From positions 1 through 64,000 of the forward strand of contig JALCDX010000004.1 of NCBI GenBank assembly GCA_022641965.1: DNA of 64,000 nucleotides, in the 5' to 3' direction. Made by a program: the position numbers and the translations under genes. Shown piece by piece: positions 1 to 7,902 of this stretch (position 1 is the first letter of the stretch; each line of letters opens with the position of its first letter). Origin of the DNA: Lactobacillus sp. (lineage in GTDB: Bacteria > Bacillota > Bacilli > Lactobacillales > Lactobacillaceae). A model generated the notes under the pieces. It had not been told where the DNA came from. It searched no databases and saw only the letters and a list, made by a program, of their open reading frames with translations.

Positions 1-90
1 GTTTACTGGTTCAACAACATTAGATGCTCCAACAAACTAAAATACACGAAGCCTGTAGAATACAGAGATCGTGTATTAGCTAATATTTAA
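1..90 (+). CDS. IS3-family transposase, C-terminal end only (partial)
   Basis: An open frame runs from the window edge to a TAA at 88-90 and encodes about 29 residues. It contains YWFNNIRCSNKL and KPVEYRDRVLANI, which resemble the extreme C-terminus of the OrfB integrase (DDE) of IS3/IS150-like elements, where a short YN.xR.h..L....P.xyR motif follows the catalytic core. The catalytic residues lie outside the window, so activity cannot be judged. An inverted-repeat-like end follows at 103-127. It is the only transposase trace that I can support here. Confidence 0.75.
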   Translation, partial: VYWFNNIRCSNKLKYTKPVEYRDRVLANI

Positions 91-102
91 GAATTTACAA
101 AA

Positions 103-127
103 TGTCTAACTTTTGTATGGCACTTCA
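103..127 (+). repeat. Probable right terminal inverted repeat of the IS3-type element
   Basis: The stretch has the form TGTCTAACTTTT...GCACTTCA. This matches the usual layout of IS3-family right ends, which on this strand read TGTC.AACTTTT followed by a G/C-rich tip, and it lies 13 bases after the transposase stop codon. The left copy is outside the window, so the exact boundary and target duplication cannot be read. The element ends only about 27 bases from the stop codon of the neighbouring histidine kinase. Confidence 0.55.
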
Positions 128-154
128 TTTAGCTACCGTCCTTTTAATTTGCCA

Positions 155-1609
155 TTATTGCTTAGCTTTAACATATTGCTCATAACCGTGATCAAAGATC
201 GTAAAGGTAAAAGTAGATCCATGCTGCGGTTCTGACTCGACTTTAATTTGGCCACCATGCTGCTTCACCAGCGACAAGACAATGGCCAGCCCTAAACCAG
301 ATTCACCAGTGCCAGCTCTTGCCCTAGATGGATCGGCCTTATAGAAGCGTTCAAAAATATATTTTTGCTGCTCTTTGCTCATGCCGATGCCACTGTCTTT
401 AACAGCAAACTCTGCGCCGTGCTCAATGCGCCGGCCACTAATTTTGACAGTGCCGTTTTGCGTAAACTGCAACGCGTTCTGCACCAAATTGACCATAATT
501 TGAGTAAAGCGATCATGGTCAGCATATACGGGAAGCTCTTCAGGAGCTGACAATTCCAATTTGTCATTCATCTGCTGGGCCTTATTTTTCATTTGGGTCA
601 ATAAATCCGTCAAAACTTGGGTTGCATTAAAGTTAGCTTTCACCAGCATAATTTGATTATTGCGGATTTTTTCATAATCCAAATTCTCATTGACCAAGCG
701 AATCAAACGCTTAGTTTCACGTTGCATCAAGGCAATTGATTTTGGCTTTGAATCCTCAGGAATTACATCATATTGCAAGCCCTCCAGAATTCCATTGATC
801 GTAGTCAGCGGCGTTCGCATTTCATGAGCCGCATCAGCCATAAACTGATCGCGCCGCTTTTCCTGGGCAGCAACTTCCTCTTGGGATTTTTTCAAAGCAA
901 CGATCATTTTGTTGAAATTTCTAGCCAGTTCATCAAATTCATCTTTGCCTTGATCATCGAGTTGAATAGAAAAATCGCCTGCTGCCACTTTTTGCGTAGC
1001 TTGTGACAAACGTTTAATTCGCTGATCATTGTACAAAGAAATAACGAGACTCAGAATTAATCCGACTAGCAAGCTGAAGAGAAAAGCGACTAGCAAGTTG
1101 CGCTTCTCACTGACAATGCTAGCTTCCAAGTTGGCCACCCGCGAGCCAATTAGAATGGCTCCCACTAGTTTGCCTTTGTAAAACCATGGCACTAACACGC
1201 TCGTATAAGCTTTAGAGTTAGACAGTTTTGCCCCGCGTTTTTCATGATCATTGCGAACGCGCAAGCTAGCTCCACGCTTCAACTGTGAAAAAATTTTCTT
1301 AGGCAGGCGCAGATCAGCACGAGCAACTGGACAGATTTGCTCATTTTTGTTGTCGAAAATTCGCATAGTCACGTCATCTTCACTCATAACGTTTTGCATT
1401 TTCAACAAAAAGTCGCCATCAATGATCATCGTGTGACTGCGATTATTCAAGCCTAAATTGCCAATAGCATGCGCATAGCCCTCTAAACGAACAAAGTTTT
1501 GCTCATAAGCAGTTTCTCGGGTGTAGTGAATCACCGACATACCCATGATGCCTATCGAAGTTATAATCACGGCCAAAAAAGCCAATAAGTGTTGATACAG
1601 CAGTTTCAT
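155..1609 (-). CDS. Sensor histidine kinase of a two-component system
   Basis: Membrane sensor kinase of 484 residues. Transmembrane segments at about 7-28 and 171-193 enclose an extracellular sensor of about 140 residues. A HAMP region (about 194-245) follows, then the dimerisation/phosphoacceptor motif AHEMRTPL with His262, and an ATPase domain with N-box (NLVQNAL, about 374), G1 box (DSGIGM, about 405) and G2 box (GLGLAIV, about 438). It starts 2 bases after the response regulator stop, so the two are translated together. The signal is unknown. No terminator is visible downstream, where the IS end lies 27 bases away. Confidence 0.92.
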   Translation of the reverse strand: MKLLYQHLLAFLAVIITSIGIMGMSVIHYTRETAYEQNFVRLEGYAHAIGNLGLNNRSHTMIIDGDFLLKMQNVMSEDDVTMRIFDNKNEQICPVARADLRLPKKIFSQLKRGASLRVRNDHEKRGAKLSNSKAYTSVLVPWFYKGKLVGAILIGSRVANLEASIVSEKRNLLVAFLFSLLVGLILSLVISLYNDQRIKRLSQATQKVAAGDFSIQLDDQGKDEFDELARNFNKMIVALKKSQEEVAAQEKRRDQFMADAAHEMRTPLTTINGILEGLQYDVIPEDSKPKSIALMQRETKRLIRLVNENLDYEKIRNNQIMLVKANFNATQVLTDLLTQMKNKAQQMNDKLELSAPEELPVYADHDRFTQIMVNLVQNALQFTQNGTVKISGRRIEHGAEFAVKDSGIGMSKEQQKYIFERFYKADPSRARAGTGESGLGLAIVLSLVKQHGGQIKVESEPQHGSTFTFTIFDHGYEQYVKAKQ

Positions 1610-1611
1610 AA

Positions 1612-2325
1612 TTAAACCTGCGAATCGTCAAATTTGTAGCCTACGCCCCAGACTGTTTGGATCACCTGCGGGCCGACTTTTTCCAATTTTTGCCGCAACT
1701 TTTTAATGTGAGCGTCAACAGTCCGTTCCTCGCCGAGATATTCATAACCCCAAATCAGCTGCAACAGCTGATCACGAGCAAAGACTTGCTTAGGCTTGTT
1801 GGCCATAGTAGTCAGCAAATCAAACTCTTTGGGAGTTAAACCAGCAACTGGCTGATCATCAAATAGCACTTCGCGCCTTTTTTTCGAAATTTTTAGGTGT
1901 TTGGTGACAACGTCAAAATCTTGGGCGGTCGTAACCTGATCCATGTTTTGCATCATGACCCGCCGCTGCAAAGCCTTAATTCTCGCTACTAAAGCCAGCG
2001 GACTAAAGGGCTTAGTTACGTAGTCATCAGCTCCAATGCCCAGCCCTAAGACCTGGTCAGATTCTGAATCGCGCGCAGTTAGCATAATAATTGGCACGGT
2101 AGGCGAAATTTCCCGCACTTCTTTAGCTACTTGAATGCCATCTTTTTTAGGCAAATTAAGGTCCAAAGTAATCAAATTGTAGTCATGACTATGTTCGTGA
2201 AACATGTCAACAGCCTGCACGCCATCATAGGCATAATCAACTTGCCAGTTTTCTTTTTGGAAAAACATGCCCATCATCTCGGCAACTGACTTGTCGTCTT
2301 CTACCATTAAAATTCTAAAACTCAT
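1612..2325 (-). CDS. OmpR/PhoB-family response regulator
   Basis: DNA-binding response regulator of 237 residues. The receiver domain (about 1-120) has the acidic pair Asp10-Asp11, the phosphoacceptor Asp55 in LITLDLNLPK and the conserved lysine in YVTKPFSP. A winged-helix domain (about 140-232) contains LTPKEFDLL and the C-terminal hairpin VWGVGYKF. It sits between an SdpI-like membrane protein and the cognate kinase with 2-base gaps, so the three genes form an operon. Target genes are unknown; control of its own operon is an inference. Confidence 0.93.
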   Translation of the reverse strand: MSFRILMVEDDKSVAEMMGMFFQKENWQVDYAYDGVQAVDMFHEHSHDYNLITLDLNLPKKDGIQVAKEVREISPTVPIIMLTARDSESDQVLGLGIGADDYVTKPFSPLALVARIKALQRRVMMQNMDQVTTAQDFDVVTKHLKISKKRREVLFDDQPVAGLTPKEFDLLTTMANKPKQVFARDQLLQLIWGYEYLGEERTVDAHIKKLRQKLEKVGPQVIQTVWGVGYKFDDSQV

Positions 2326-2327
2326 GC

Positions 2328-2726
2328 TTAATCTTTAAATCCTTTAACACGCTCATGCTTAACTTCATCTGGTTTTATATAATCAGCTGGCAGTTCACCG
2401 CGTTTTTGCAACAACTTGTACAAATAATCTTCTGTGGCCGCGACTGGTAAAACTATAAACAGCCAACCAGTCAACAGCCAAATAATGAAGAAGCGATCCC
2501 AATGCAACAGGTAATGGATCAGCATCCCCAACAACAAGGCAACTAGACCTGATAGTAACAGATACAAACTAGCTCGCCGCTGAGCCTGCTTAAAAACTGT
2601 CTGATTGACATTCGCCAAGTGTGACGAGTAGCCATAAATTCGATTAGGACGCTTGGCAGGATTAATCAGCCAAAGCAAGCCAACCGCGATAATCACACCG
2701 CCTAAACCCGCATAAATCATTCGCAT
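2328..2726 (-). CDS. SdpI-like integral membrane protein
   Basis: Small membrane protein of 132 residues with about three hydrophobic helices (roughly 5-20, 53-70 and 75-97). The motif NPAKRPNRIYGY after the first helix, followed by QTVFKQAQRRASLYLL, resembles the P..N..YGYRT...W..AQ signature of the SdpI/YhfL family. In Bacillus SdpI gives immunity to the SdpC toxin and sequesters a repressor. Here the gene heads an operon with a response regulator and kinase, so a role in sensing or immunity is possible but inferred. A second ATG at 2720 fits the AAAGGGAG ribosome site better than the one at 2726. Confidence 0.65.
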   Translation of the reverse strand: MRMIYAGLGGVIIAVGLLWLINPAKRPNRIYGYSSHLANVNQTVFKQAQRRASLYLLLSGLVALLLGMLIHYLLHWDRFFIIWLLTGWLFIVLPVAATEDYLYKLLQKRGELPADYIKPDEVKHERVKGFKD

Positions 2727-2762
2727 CGCTCCCTTTGCATCGCCCTAATTTTAGCATAAGAA

Positions 2763-2788
2763 ACCAGCTTTACTGACGCAAAGCTGGT
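2763..2788 (-). terminator. Intrinsic terminator downstream of the MalY-like gene
   Basis: A perfect 9-bp stem (ACCAGCTTT / AAAGCTGGT) with an 8-base loop lies 16 bases after the stop codon of the aminotransferase-like gene. The T tract on the minus strand is weak (TTTCTTA). Confidence 0.6.
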
Positions 2789-2803
2789 AATTTGCTGAGA
2801 TAT

Positions 2804-3982
2804 TTAATTTTCTTGGTAGCTTGAAAGGCCTTTAATCAAACGATTTACACCATCTTCAACCATCGAAGCTGGGCAAGCTAAATTGATACGTAAAAAATCA
2901 TGGCCATTGCCGCGATAAATACTGCCCGCCGAGACAATCAAGCCCGTTTGCTTACGGATAAATGCGGCCACGGCTGCCGAATCAGTACTAATTTTAGAAA
3001 TATCAAGCCACATCAAATAAGTTGCCCGACCTGTAATAATTTTGACTTGCGGCAGGTTGGCTTTAATTAGCCGCGCGGCTAACTCAAAATTAGCGCATAG
3101 CTGCTTTTTTAAAGCAGCTAGCCAAGCATGACCGTGCTCATAGGCGGCAATCGTGCCTGGAATAGCTAACAAGTTGGGTTCTGCTACTTCATCACTGTTA
3201 AGTCCGCGATTAACTTTTTGCCGCAAAAACACATTAGGCACAATGGCAGTTGCTGCATGCAAAGCAGCCAAATTAAAAGTTTTGCTTGGCGAGACTAAAG
3301 AAATAATATTATCCAGACCTGGTTGCTTAACTGAGAACGCTGGGTTATAGCTGCTGCCTTCCCTGACTAAATCGCCATGAATTTCATCTGATAGCAAAAC
3401 CACATGATATTTGTGACACAAATCTGCCAGCTTTTGTACCTCAGCTGGTGACCAAACAATCCCAATTGGGTTGTGAGGGTTGCAAAAGATCATTAAAGTT
3501 GTCAGCGGCAAAGCCAATTTCTGCTCAAGGTCTTCCCAATTAATTCTGTAATGCTGCCCATCAAAGAGCAAGTCGTTAGACAAGACATGGCGCCCATTAT
3601 TTTCAATTGAATTGTAAAAAATATTATAAACCGGCTCCTGCACAAGAACATTATCACCAATGCTAGATATTCGGCGAACAATTGATGAAATTGCTGGCAC
3701 TACACCCGTAGTAAAAATCATCCAATCAGTTTGCGGTCGCGCGTCATGTTCTGTTTGATACCAATCAGCCACTGCTTCGAAATAATCGTCGCCAGGCCAT
3801 TCATAACCAAAGGCTCCTAATTCGATTTTCTTACTTAAAGCCTGCTGAATTTCCGGAGCACTCTTAAAATCCATGTCAGCAATCCACATTGGCAGTTCAT
3901 TCGGCTTTAATCCGCCCCATTTAACTGAATCTATCTTTGATCGATCTGGTTTAGTTTCAAAATCATAATGCATGAAGTTCAC
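2804..3982 (-). CDS. MalY/PatB-family PLP-dependent C-S lyase or aminotransferase
   Basis: Fold-type I PLP enzyme of 392 residues. It has CNPHNPIG (about 167-174), SDEIHGDL (about 198-205) and the PLP-binding lysine in SPSKTFNLAA (Lys234). SDEIH rather than SDEVY and the overall pattern match the MalY/PatB group, which cleaves cystathionine or cysteine conjugates to a thiol, pyruvate and ammonia. The longest frame opens with GTG at 3982. An ATG three codons later (3973) could also be used. The start overlaps the end of the DUF3737 gene by up to 20 bases, suggesting translational coupling. Substrate specificity cannot be assigned. Confidence 0.85.
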   Translation of the reverse strand: MNFMHYDFETKPDRSKIDSVKWGGLKPNELPMWIADMDFKSAPEIQQALSKKIELGAFGYEWPGDDYFEAVADWYQTEHDARPQTDWMIFTTGVVPAISSIVRRISSIGDNVLVQEPVYNIFYNSIENNGRHVLSNDLLFDGQHYRINWEDLEQKLALPLTTLMIFCNPHNPIGIVWSPAEVQKLADLCHKYHVVLLSDEIHGDLVREGSSYNPAFSVKQPGLDNIISLVSPSKTFNLAALHAATAIVPNVFLRQKVNRGLNSDEVAEPNLLAIPGTIAAYEHGHAWLAALKKQLCANFELAARLIKANLPQVKIITGRATYLMWLDISKISTDSAAVAAFIRKQTGLIVSAGSIYRGNGHDFLRINLACPASMVEDGVNRLIKGLSSYQEN

Positions 3983-4874
3983 CTTCTACTGGTTGTTGAT
4001 TCAAATCTGACCGCGTAATTCTTTGACCAATATTTTCACAAATAATTTTTGTTTTAGCAGGATCAATCTTGTCAGGATCCATGATTAGCTGTCCAATTGC
4101 CGGGGCGGTTAACTTGCCAGAAATTGGATTTTTAACGCTCACAATTTTAGAAACCACTTCAACATCCATATTCTCAACATACTCAAAGGCTAAATCAGTA
4201 TTAAACAAGCGGCAATTGCGCATGGTCAAATGATCAATATAATTTAAGCCTTGGTCACTATCAATCAAGCAGTTAACTAGCGTTAGATTTTTGGTATTCC
4301 AAGCTAAATATTCACCATTCAAAATCGAGTCGTAAATTGTCACATTTTCACAATTCCAAAAATTGTCTTTAGACATAAACGTGGAATTATGCACTTCAAT
4401 GTTTTTGCCGCCATCAAAAGCATAGTTGCCGATTAAGCTAACATGGTCCAATTTAATATTTTGACTGTCTTTGCCAAAATAATCGCCATTGATTTGACTG
4501 TTAGAAATTTCGATATCCTGACAGGACCACATCGTTTCAGCGGCATTAGAAAAATGCACATTTTCCAATTTAATTTGGCTTGCTCGCCGAAAAAGTTTCG
4601 GAGCTTGGAGCGCTGAATTGCTAATTTTAATATTTTTCGTATACCAAATCCCTGAACGAGACATGTCCTCAAAAATCGCGTGATCGACAGCAATATTTTC
4701 CGCGTACCAAAGCGGATATTTCCATTGAAAGATAGTCTTCGTTAATTGGAGATTGCGAGATTCTTTGAGCGGTGATTCGCCTTGACCAAAAACAATGCCA
4801 TCTAAATGGGCATCTTTAAGGCCGTAAAGAATTCTTTTTCCATAATAAGTTTGATTTTTCAGAATTTTAGTCAT
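3963..4874 (-). CDS. DUF3737 family protein, predicted right-handed beta-helix
   Basis: About 303 residues from the preferred ATG at 4874, which has GGTGAG five bases upstream; a TTG frame extension begins at 4886. Between residues 20 and 245 the sequence is a run of short repeats of the form h.h.n..h (for example IEISNSQINGDYF and LTLVNCLIDS), typical of a parallel beta-helix of the pectin-lyase type. This fits DUF3737, a family found in lactobacilli and other Firmicutes without assigned function. No signal peptide is seen, so it is probably cytoplasmic. It overlaps and precedes the MalY-like gene. Confidence 0.8.
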   Translation of the reverse strand: MTKILKNQTYYGKRILYGLKDAHLDGIVFGQGESPLKESRNLQLTKTIFQWKYPLWYAENIAVDHAIFEDMSRSGIWYTKNIKISNSALQAPKLFRRASQIKLENVHFSNAAETMWSCQDIEISNSQINGDYFGKDSQNIKLDHVSLIGNYAFDGGKNIEVHNSTFMSKDNFWNCENVTIYDSILNGEYLAWNTKNLTLVNCLIDSDQGLNYIDHLTMRNCRLFNTDLAFEYVENMDVEVVSKIVSVKNPISGKLTAPAIGQLIMDPDKIDPAKTKIICENIGQRITRSDLNQQPVEGELHAL

Positions 4875-4990
4875 CTTTCTCACCAAGCCTGATTATAGGA
4901 AAAAAGAAGTGAGATGTGAATTAGTTATTATTCATAACTGACCATAACTTAAAATAATGGAGACGAAGCAAGTTTTATTAAAACATATAT

Positions 4991-5026
4991 AAACAAAAAC
5001 CGCTTAACCATACGGGTTAAGCGGTT
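4991..5026 (-). terminator. tmRNA terminator
   Basis: A perfect 12-bp stem (AACCGCTTAACC / GGTTAAGCGGTT) with a five-base loop is followed on the minus strand by TTTTTGTTT. It lies 8 bases past the mature 3' end of tmRNA. Confidence 0.85.
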
Positions 5027-5033
5027 CAACGGG

Positions 5034-5399
5034 TGGAGGTGAGGGGAATTGAACCCCTGTCCAAGCGTACCCTGTCATCAACATCTACGTTCATAGCTAA
5101 ACTATTTGAATTTCACCAGAATCAAACGCCGTTTAACTAGGCAAACAGACTCTGACTAACTCGGTGGGGTCTCTTTTAGCTAACCGTGGTATAACTAGCT
5201 AACGTAGCTTGCGTGGGTAATACCTGCTAGTCGCTGCAAGCAAGCAGCTGGCAGACAGTTTTAGTGCTGAACTAAGCAGCAGCTAAAGCGTAAGAATTTT
5301 CTTTATTTGCAGTTAAAGAACTGTAACGTTTTTACGAAGTCGTAGCCTTCGGAACGCCGTTGGTGCGAAAATGCACCTGTCGAATCCCAAAACACCCCC
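5034..5399 (-). ncRNA. ssrA: Transfer-messenger RNA (tmRNA)
   Basis: The minus strand begins GGGGGTGTTTTGGGATTCGA and ends GGTTCAATTCCCCTCACCTCCA, the paired tRNA-like ends of tmRNA (GGGGGTG pairs with CACCTCC). The full CCA is not encoded (CCC follows). The tag frame runs from 5310 to 5272 and reads ANKENSYALAAA followed by TAG, with GCA as resume codon. The RNA rescues stalled ribosomes and marks the products for ClpXP-type proteases. Its partner smpB and RNase R are at 34084-36858. Base-level ends are estimated from the acceptor stem. Confidence 0.95.
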
Positions 5400-5442
5400 A
5401 AATAAAGTACGCCATTATTATATCATAGAACAATGACGTACT
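5399..5442 (-). terminator. Hairpin after ackA, overlapping the probable tmRNA promoter
   Basis: An 11-bp stem with one G-U pair (AGTACGTCATT / AATGGCGTACT on the minus strand) encloses a loop that carries TATAAT (plus positions 5417-5422). TTTATTT follows and the tmRNA 5' end begins at once. It could end ackA transcripts, while the loop TATAAT serves as the -10 of tmRNA. No good -35 was found. Confidence 0.45.
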
Positions 5443-5446
5443 GCCA

Positions 5447-6673
5447 CTATTTGATATTGGTCAAACGAACAACATCACGCTCAATGAGCAGTTCTTCATT
5501 AGTTGGGATGACATAGGCTTTTAATTTTGAATCGGCAGTTGTAATCATCACTTCACCGCTATCAGCCTTGCCAACTTGGTGATCGCCTGCTTGCTCATTA
5601 GCTTCATCGTCTAGTTGCAGGCCCAAGATTTGCAGCTTATCTAAAATAGCCTTGCGGACTGCAATTTCATGTTCGCCAATGCCTGCGGTAAAGATAATCG
5701 CATCTGCGCCACCCATTTCTGTATAGTAAGCACCAATGTAACGAACAACATCACGAGTAAACATGTCAAAAGCCAGCTTAGCCCGCTTATTGCCGCTAAA
5801 GGCAGCATCACGAACATCACGCATATCTGATGACAAACCTGAAATGCCGATCAAACCAGATTGATGATTAAAAATATCAAATAATTCATCTAAGCTGCCA
5901 GCAGCATTTTTATGCATTAAATATGCCACGACCGATGGATCAACGTCACCAGTCCGAGTACCCATTTCAACCCCAGCTAAAGGCGTAAAGCCCATTGAGG
6001 TATCAAACGACTTGCCGTCTTTTACCGCTGTCAGTGATGCACCGGAGCCTAAGTGGCAGACAATCAATTTAAGGTCTTTGACTGGCTTCTTCATTAATTT
6101 TGAAGCCCGATCAATGACAAAGCGAACCGAGGTTCCATGAGCACCATATTTACGTACTTTGTACTTTTCATAGTATTCATATGGTAAAGCATACATATAG
6201 TGCACTGGGTCCATACTCTGATGGAATGAAGTATCAAACACGCCAACTTCAGGAATTCCCGGTAATAGTTTCATAAATGCCTTAATACATTTAGCTTCCG
6301 GAACATTATGCAATGGGGCAAAATCGCCCATGTCCATAATTTTTTGCAAGTTGTCGTGGTCAATAATCGCACTATCTTTAAAGTATGGACCACCATTAAC
6401 GATTCGGTGTCCAACGCCTACAATTTCGCTCAAGTCCATAATAACTTGATACTTAGTCATCCAATTTAGCAGAATGCGAATTGCTGCTTCGGCATCAGGA
6501 ATGTCCACCTGGTCTTGCATTTCTTCGCCAGTAGGCAGCTTCATTGAGAAAGTTGACCCTTCAATCCCTATCCGGTCAGCTAAGCCTTTGCAAACCACAT
6601 GTTCATTTGGAAGCGAAAAGACCTTGTACTTTAACGATGAACTACCTGCATTGATTGCTAAAATTTTTTTCAT
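5447..6673 (-). CDS. ackA: Acetate kinase
   Basis: Interconverts acetyl phosphate plus ADP and acetate plus ATP. The 408-residue protein has the full acetokinase pattern: INAGSSSLK at the N-terminus, FDTSFHQSM, YGAHGTSVRFV, CHLGSGASLTA, GVEMGTRTGDVDP and FTAGIGEHE near the C-terminus. The frame can be extended to 6712, but the ATG at 6673 opens MKKILAINAGSS, is the family start, and has AAGGGG upstream. It lies 17 bases after the YtxK-like methyltransferase gene, an arrangement also known in bacilli. The partner pta is about 23 kb away at 29262. Confidence 0.96.
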   Translation of the reverse strand: MKKILAINAGSSSLKYKVFSLPNEHVVCKGLADRIGIEGSTFSMKLPTGEEMQDQVDIPDAEAAIRILLNWMTKYQVIMDLSEIVGVGHRIVNGGPYFKDSAIIDHDNLQKIMDMGDFAPLHNVPEAKCIKAFMKLLPGIPEVGVFDTSFHQSMDPVHYMYALPYEYYEKYKVRKYGAHGTSVRFVIDRASKLMKKPVKDLKLIVCHLGSGASLTAVKDGKSFDTSMGFTPLAGVEMGTRTGDVDPSVVAYLMHKNAAGSLDELFDIFNHQSGLIGISGLSSDMRDVRDAAFSGNKRAKLAFDMFTRDVVRYIGAYYTEMGGADAIIFTAGIGEHEIAVRKAILDKLQILGLQLDDEANEQAGDHQVGKADSGEVMITTADSKLKAYVIPTNEELLIERDVVRLTNIK

Positions 6674-6690
6674 GCCTACCCCTTGCTCTT

Positions 6691-7695
6691 CTATTGATTT
6701 TGCTGTTGCCAATGATCCAGCTGCAAATTAAATTCTACTAAGGATTGTTTATCTTTCAAAGATCCCAGCTGAGCGGCCAATACTTGTTTGGGCTTTGCTC
6801 CTCCACCATGATTCTGAAAGACTAGCAGCTGCTTATGAACCAAATTATTGTTAAATAAGGTTTTTGGCAGTTCCACTAAAGCTTGCAAATAAACTTTATC
6901 TGCAAGCCAAGGAACAAAGTCAGCAGCATTTTTACCAGTAAATAATAACGTAGGAACAACTAAGAATGCAAACCCACCTGGACGCAGCATTTTAATGATT
7001 TGTTCAATCATTAAATAATGGGCAAAAGAATGACCAGTCTTAGCAGCCGTGCCAAAGTGTTTAGCATTTTCATCATCCGGATAATAGCCAACTGGCAAGT
7101 CACTAATGACCACATCAGGCTGTTCTTCCATCCATGGTAATAATGAATCTTGAAAGATCAAATTGATTTGCTGCCGGTGCAAATGGAAATTGACATCTGC
7201 TAAATCAAGCAAATCCTCATTATTATCCATGCCTACCAGCTTGAAATTGTTTTTCGAGTGGTTGTTTTGCACCAACTGACTAACAACCGTACTTAGCAGG
7301 GTCCCCGTTCCAACTGCCGGATCAATAATTGTTTGTCCGCCTGGCTGCAGCATTTTTTGAAACATTAAAGCGATAATCGTTCCCAAAATTTCTGGAGTTG
7401 GCATTAAGTTGCCATCAACTTTTTCGCTTGATAAAGCATGCAGAGCCAGGAGTGTAAAAACTTGTGCCTTAGTATTGAGGGCTAGCTGATCATAGTTCAA
7501 ATCCTGATATTTTTTGCTCAAGACCTGTACTGTAGCTTGATCAGGGGCACCAGCTTCTACTTTTATTTCTCCATGCTCTAAATTATCAAAGGTTTCAGTT
7601 AGCGCTGAAACAGGCGAAACATTCAATGCTTGCTGCAAAACATCAACGCAATCTTGGAACTGTTTGAATAAAGCCGTTAATTCTTGAATATTCAC
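6691..7695 (-). CDS. YtxK-like class I SAM-dependent methyltransferase
   Basis: Protein of 334 residues that looks like an N6-adenine-type methyltransferase. The SAM-binding motif is IIDPAVGTGTLL (about 138-150), followed by the motif IV region VVISDLPVGYYP (about 195-206), with DLPV in place of the canonical NPPY. This SDLPVGYYP form is typical of the YtxK group encoded next to ackA in bacilli and lactobacilli. The helical N-terminus resembles HsdM-like proteins, but there is no specificity or nuclease partner nearby, so it is not a restriction system. Substrate unknown; it is often used as a competence-region neighbour marker. Confidence 0.85.
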   Translation of the reverse strand: MNIQELTALFKQFQDCVDVLQQALNVSPVSALTETFDNLEHGEIKVEAGAPDQATVQVLSKKYQDLNYDQLALNTKAQVFTLLALHALSSEKVDGNLMPTPEILGTIIALMFQKMLQPGGQTIIDPAVGTGTLLSTVVSQLVQNNHSKNNFKLVGMDNNEDLLDLADVNFHLHRQQINLIFQDSLLPWMEEQPDVVISDLPVGYYPDDENAKHFGTAAKTGHSFAHYLMIEQIIKMLRPGGFAFLVVPTLLFTGKNAADFVPWLADKVYLQALVELPKTLFNNNLVHKQLLVFQNHGGGAKPKQVLAAQLGSLKDKQSLVEFNLQLDHWQQQNQ

Positions 7696-7752
7696 AATGG
7701 ATCAACCTCACTCGCTTTATTCTATCTATCCGGTTATCAATTGACAAGCAAT

Positions 7753-7902
7753 TTAGCCGCCTAAAAAATATTCAACTAGCAAGAGATTGGTCTCCATGTT
7801 AGTGGCAAAGTATTGACTGTAAAAACTAGCGAGGGCCAGACACGTTGCTAGTACCATCACGCTGCTTAACAAGGCGCTGGCTCTTGTTTTTCTTAACATC
7901 AT
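7753..7902 (-). CDS. comGG: ComGG-like minor competence protein (short)
   Basis: A 48-49 residue frame starting MMLRKTRASALLSSVMVLATC has one N-terminal hydrophobic helix after a basic start, as in the ComGG minor pseudopilin. The position as last gene of the comG operon supports this. An AGAGGAAAAAGAG ribosome site precedes the paired ATGs at 7902/7899. It is shorter than usual for ComGG (roughly 100 residues or more). It overlaps the 3' end of comGF in another frame by about 75 bases, so a recent rearrangement or a loss of the C-terminus is possible. Confidence 0.55.
   Translation of the reverse strand: MMLRKTRASALLSSVMVLATCLALASFYSQYFATNMETNLLLVEYFLGG

Noticed and set aside
4200..4870. 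A tandem repeat array in the DUF3737 gene
   Set aside because: The periodicity is at protein level (beta-helix coils) and there is no DNA-level repeat.
6674..6712. An acetate kinase N-terminal extension starting at 6712
   Set aside because: It overlaps the methyltransferase gene and precedes the ribosome site; the family start MKKILAINAGSS is at 6673.
6691..7695. A type I restriction-modification subunit (HsdM-like)
   Set aside because: No hsdS or hsdR gene is nearby and the DLPVGYYP motif and ackA linkage point to the YtxK housekeeping group.
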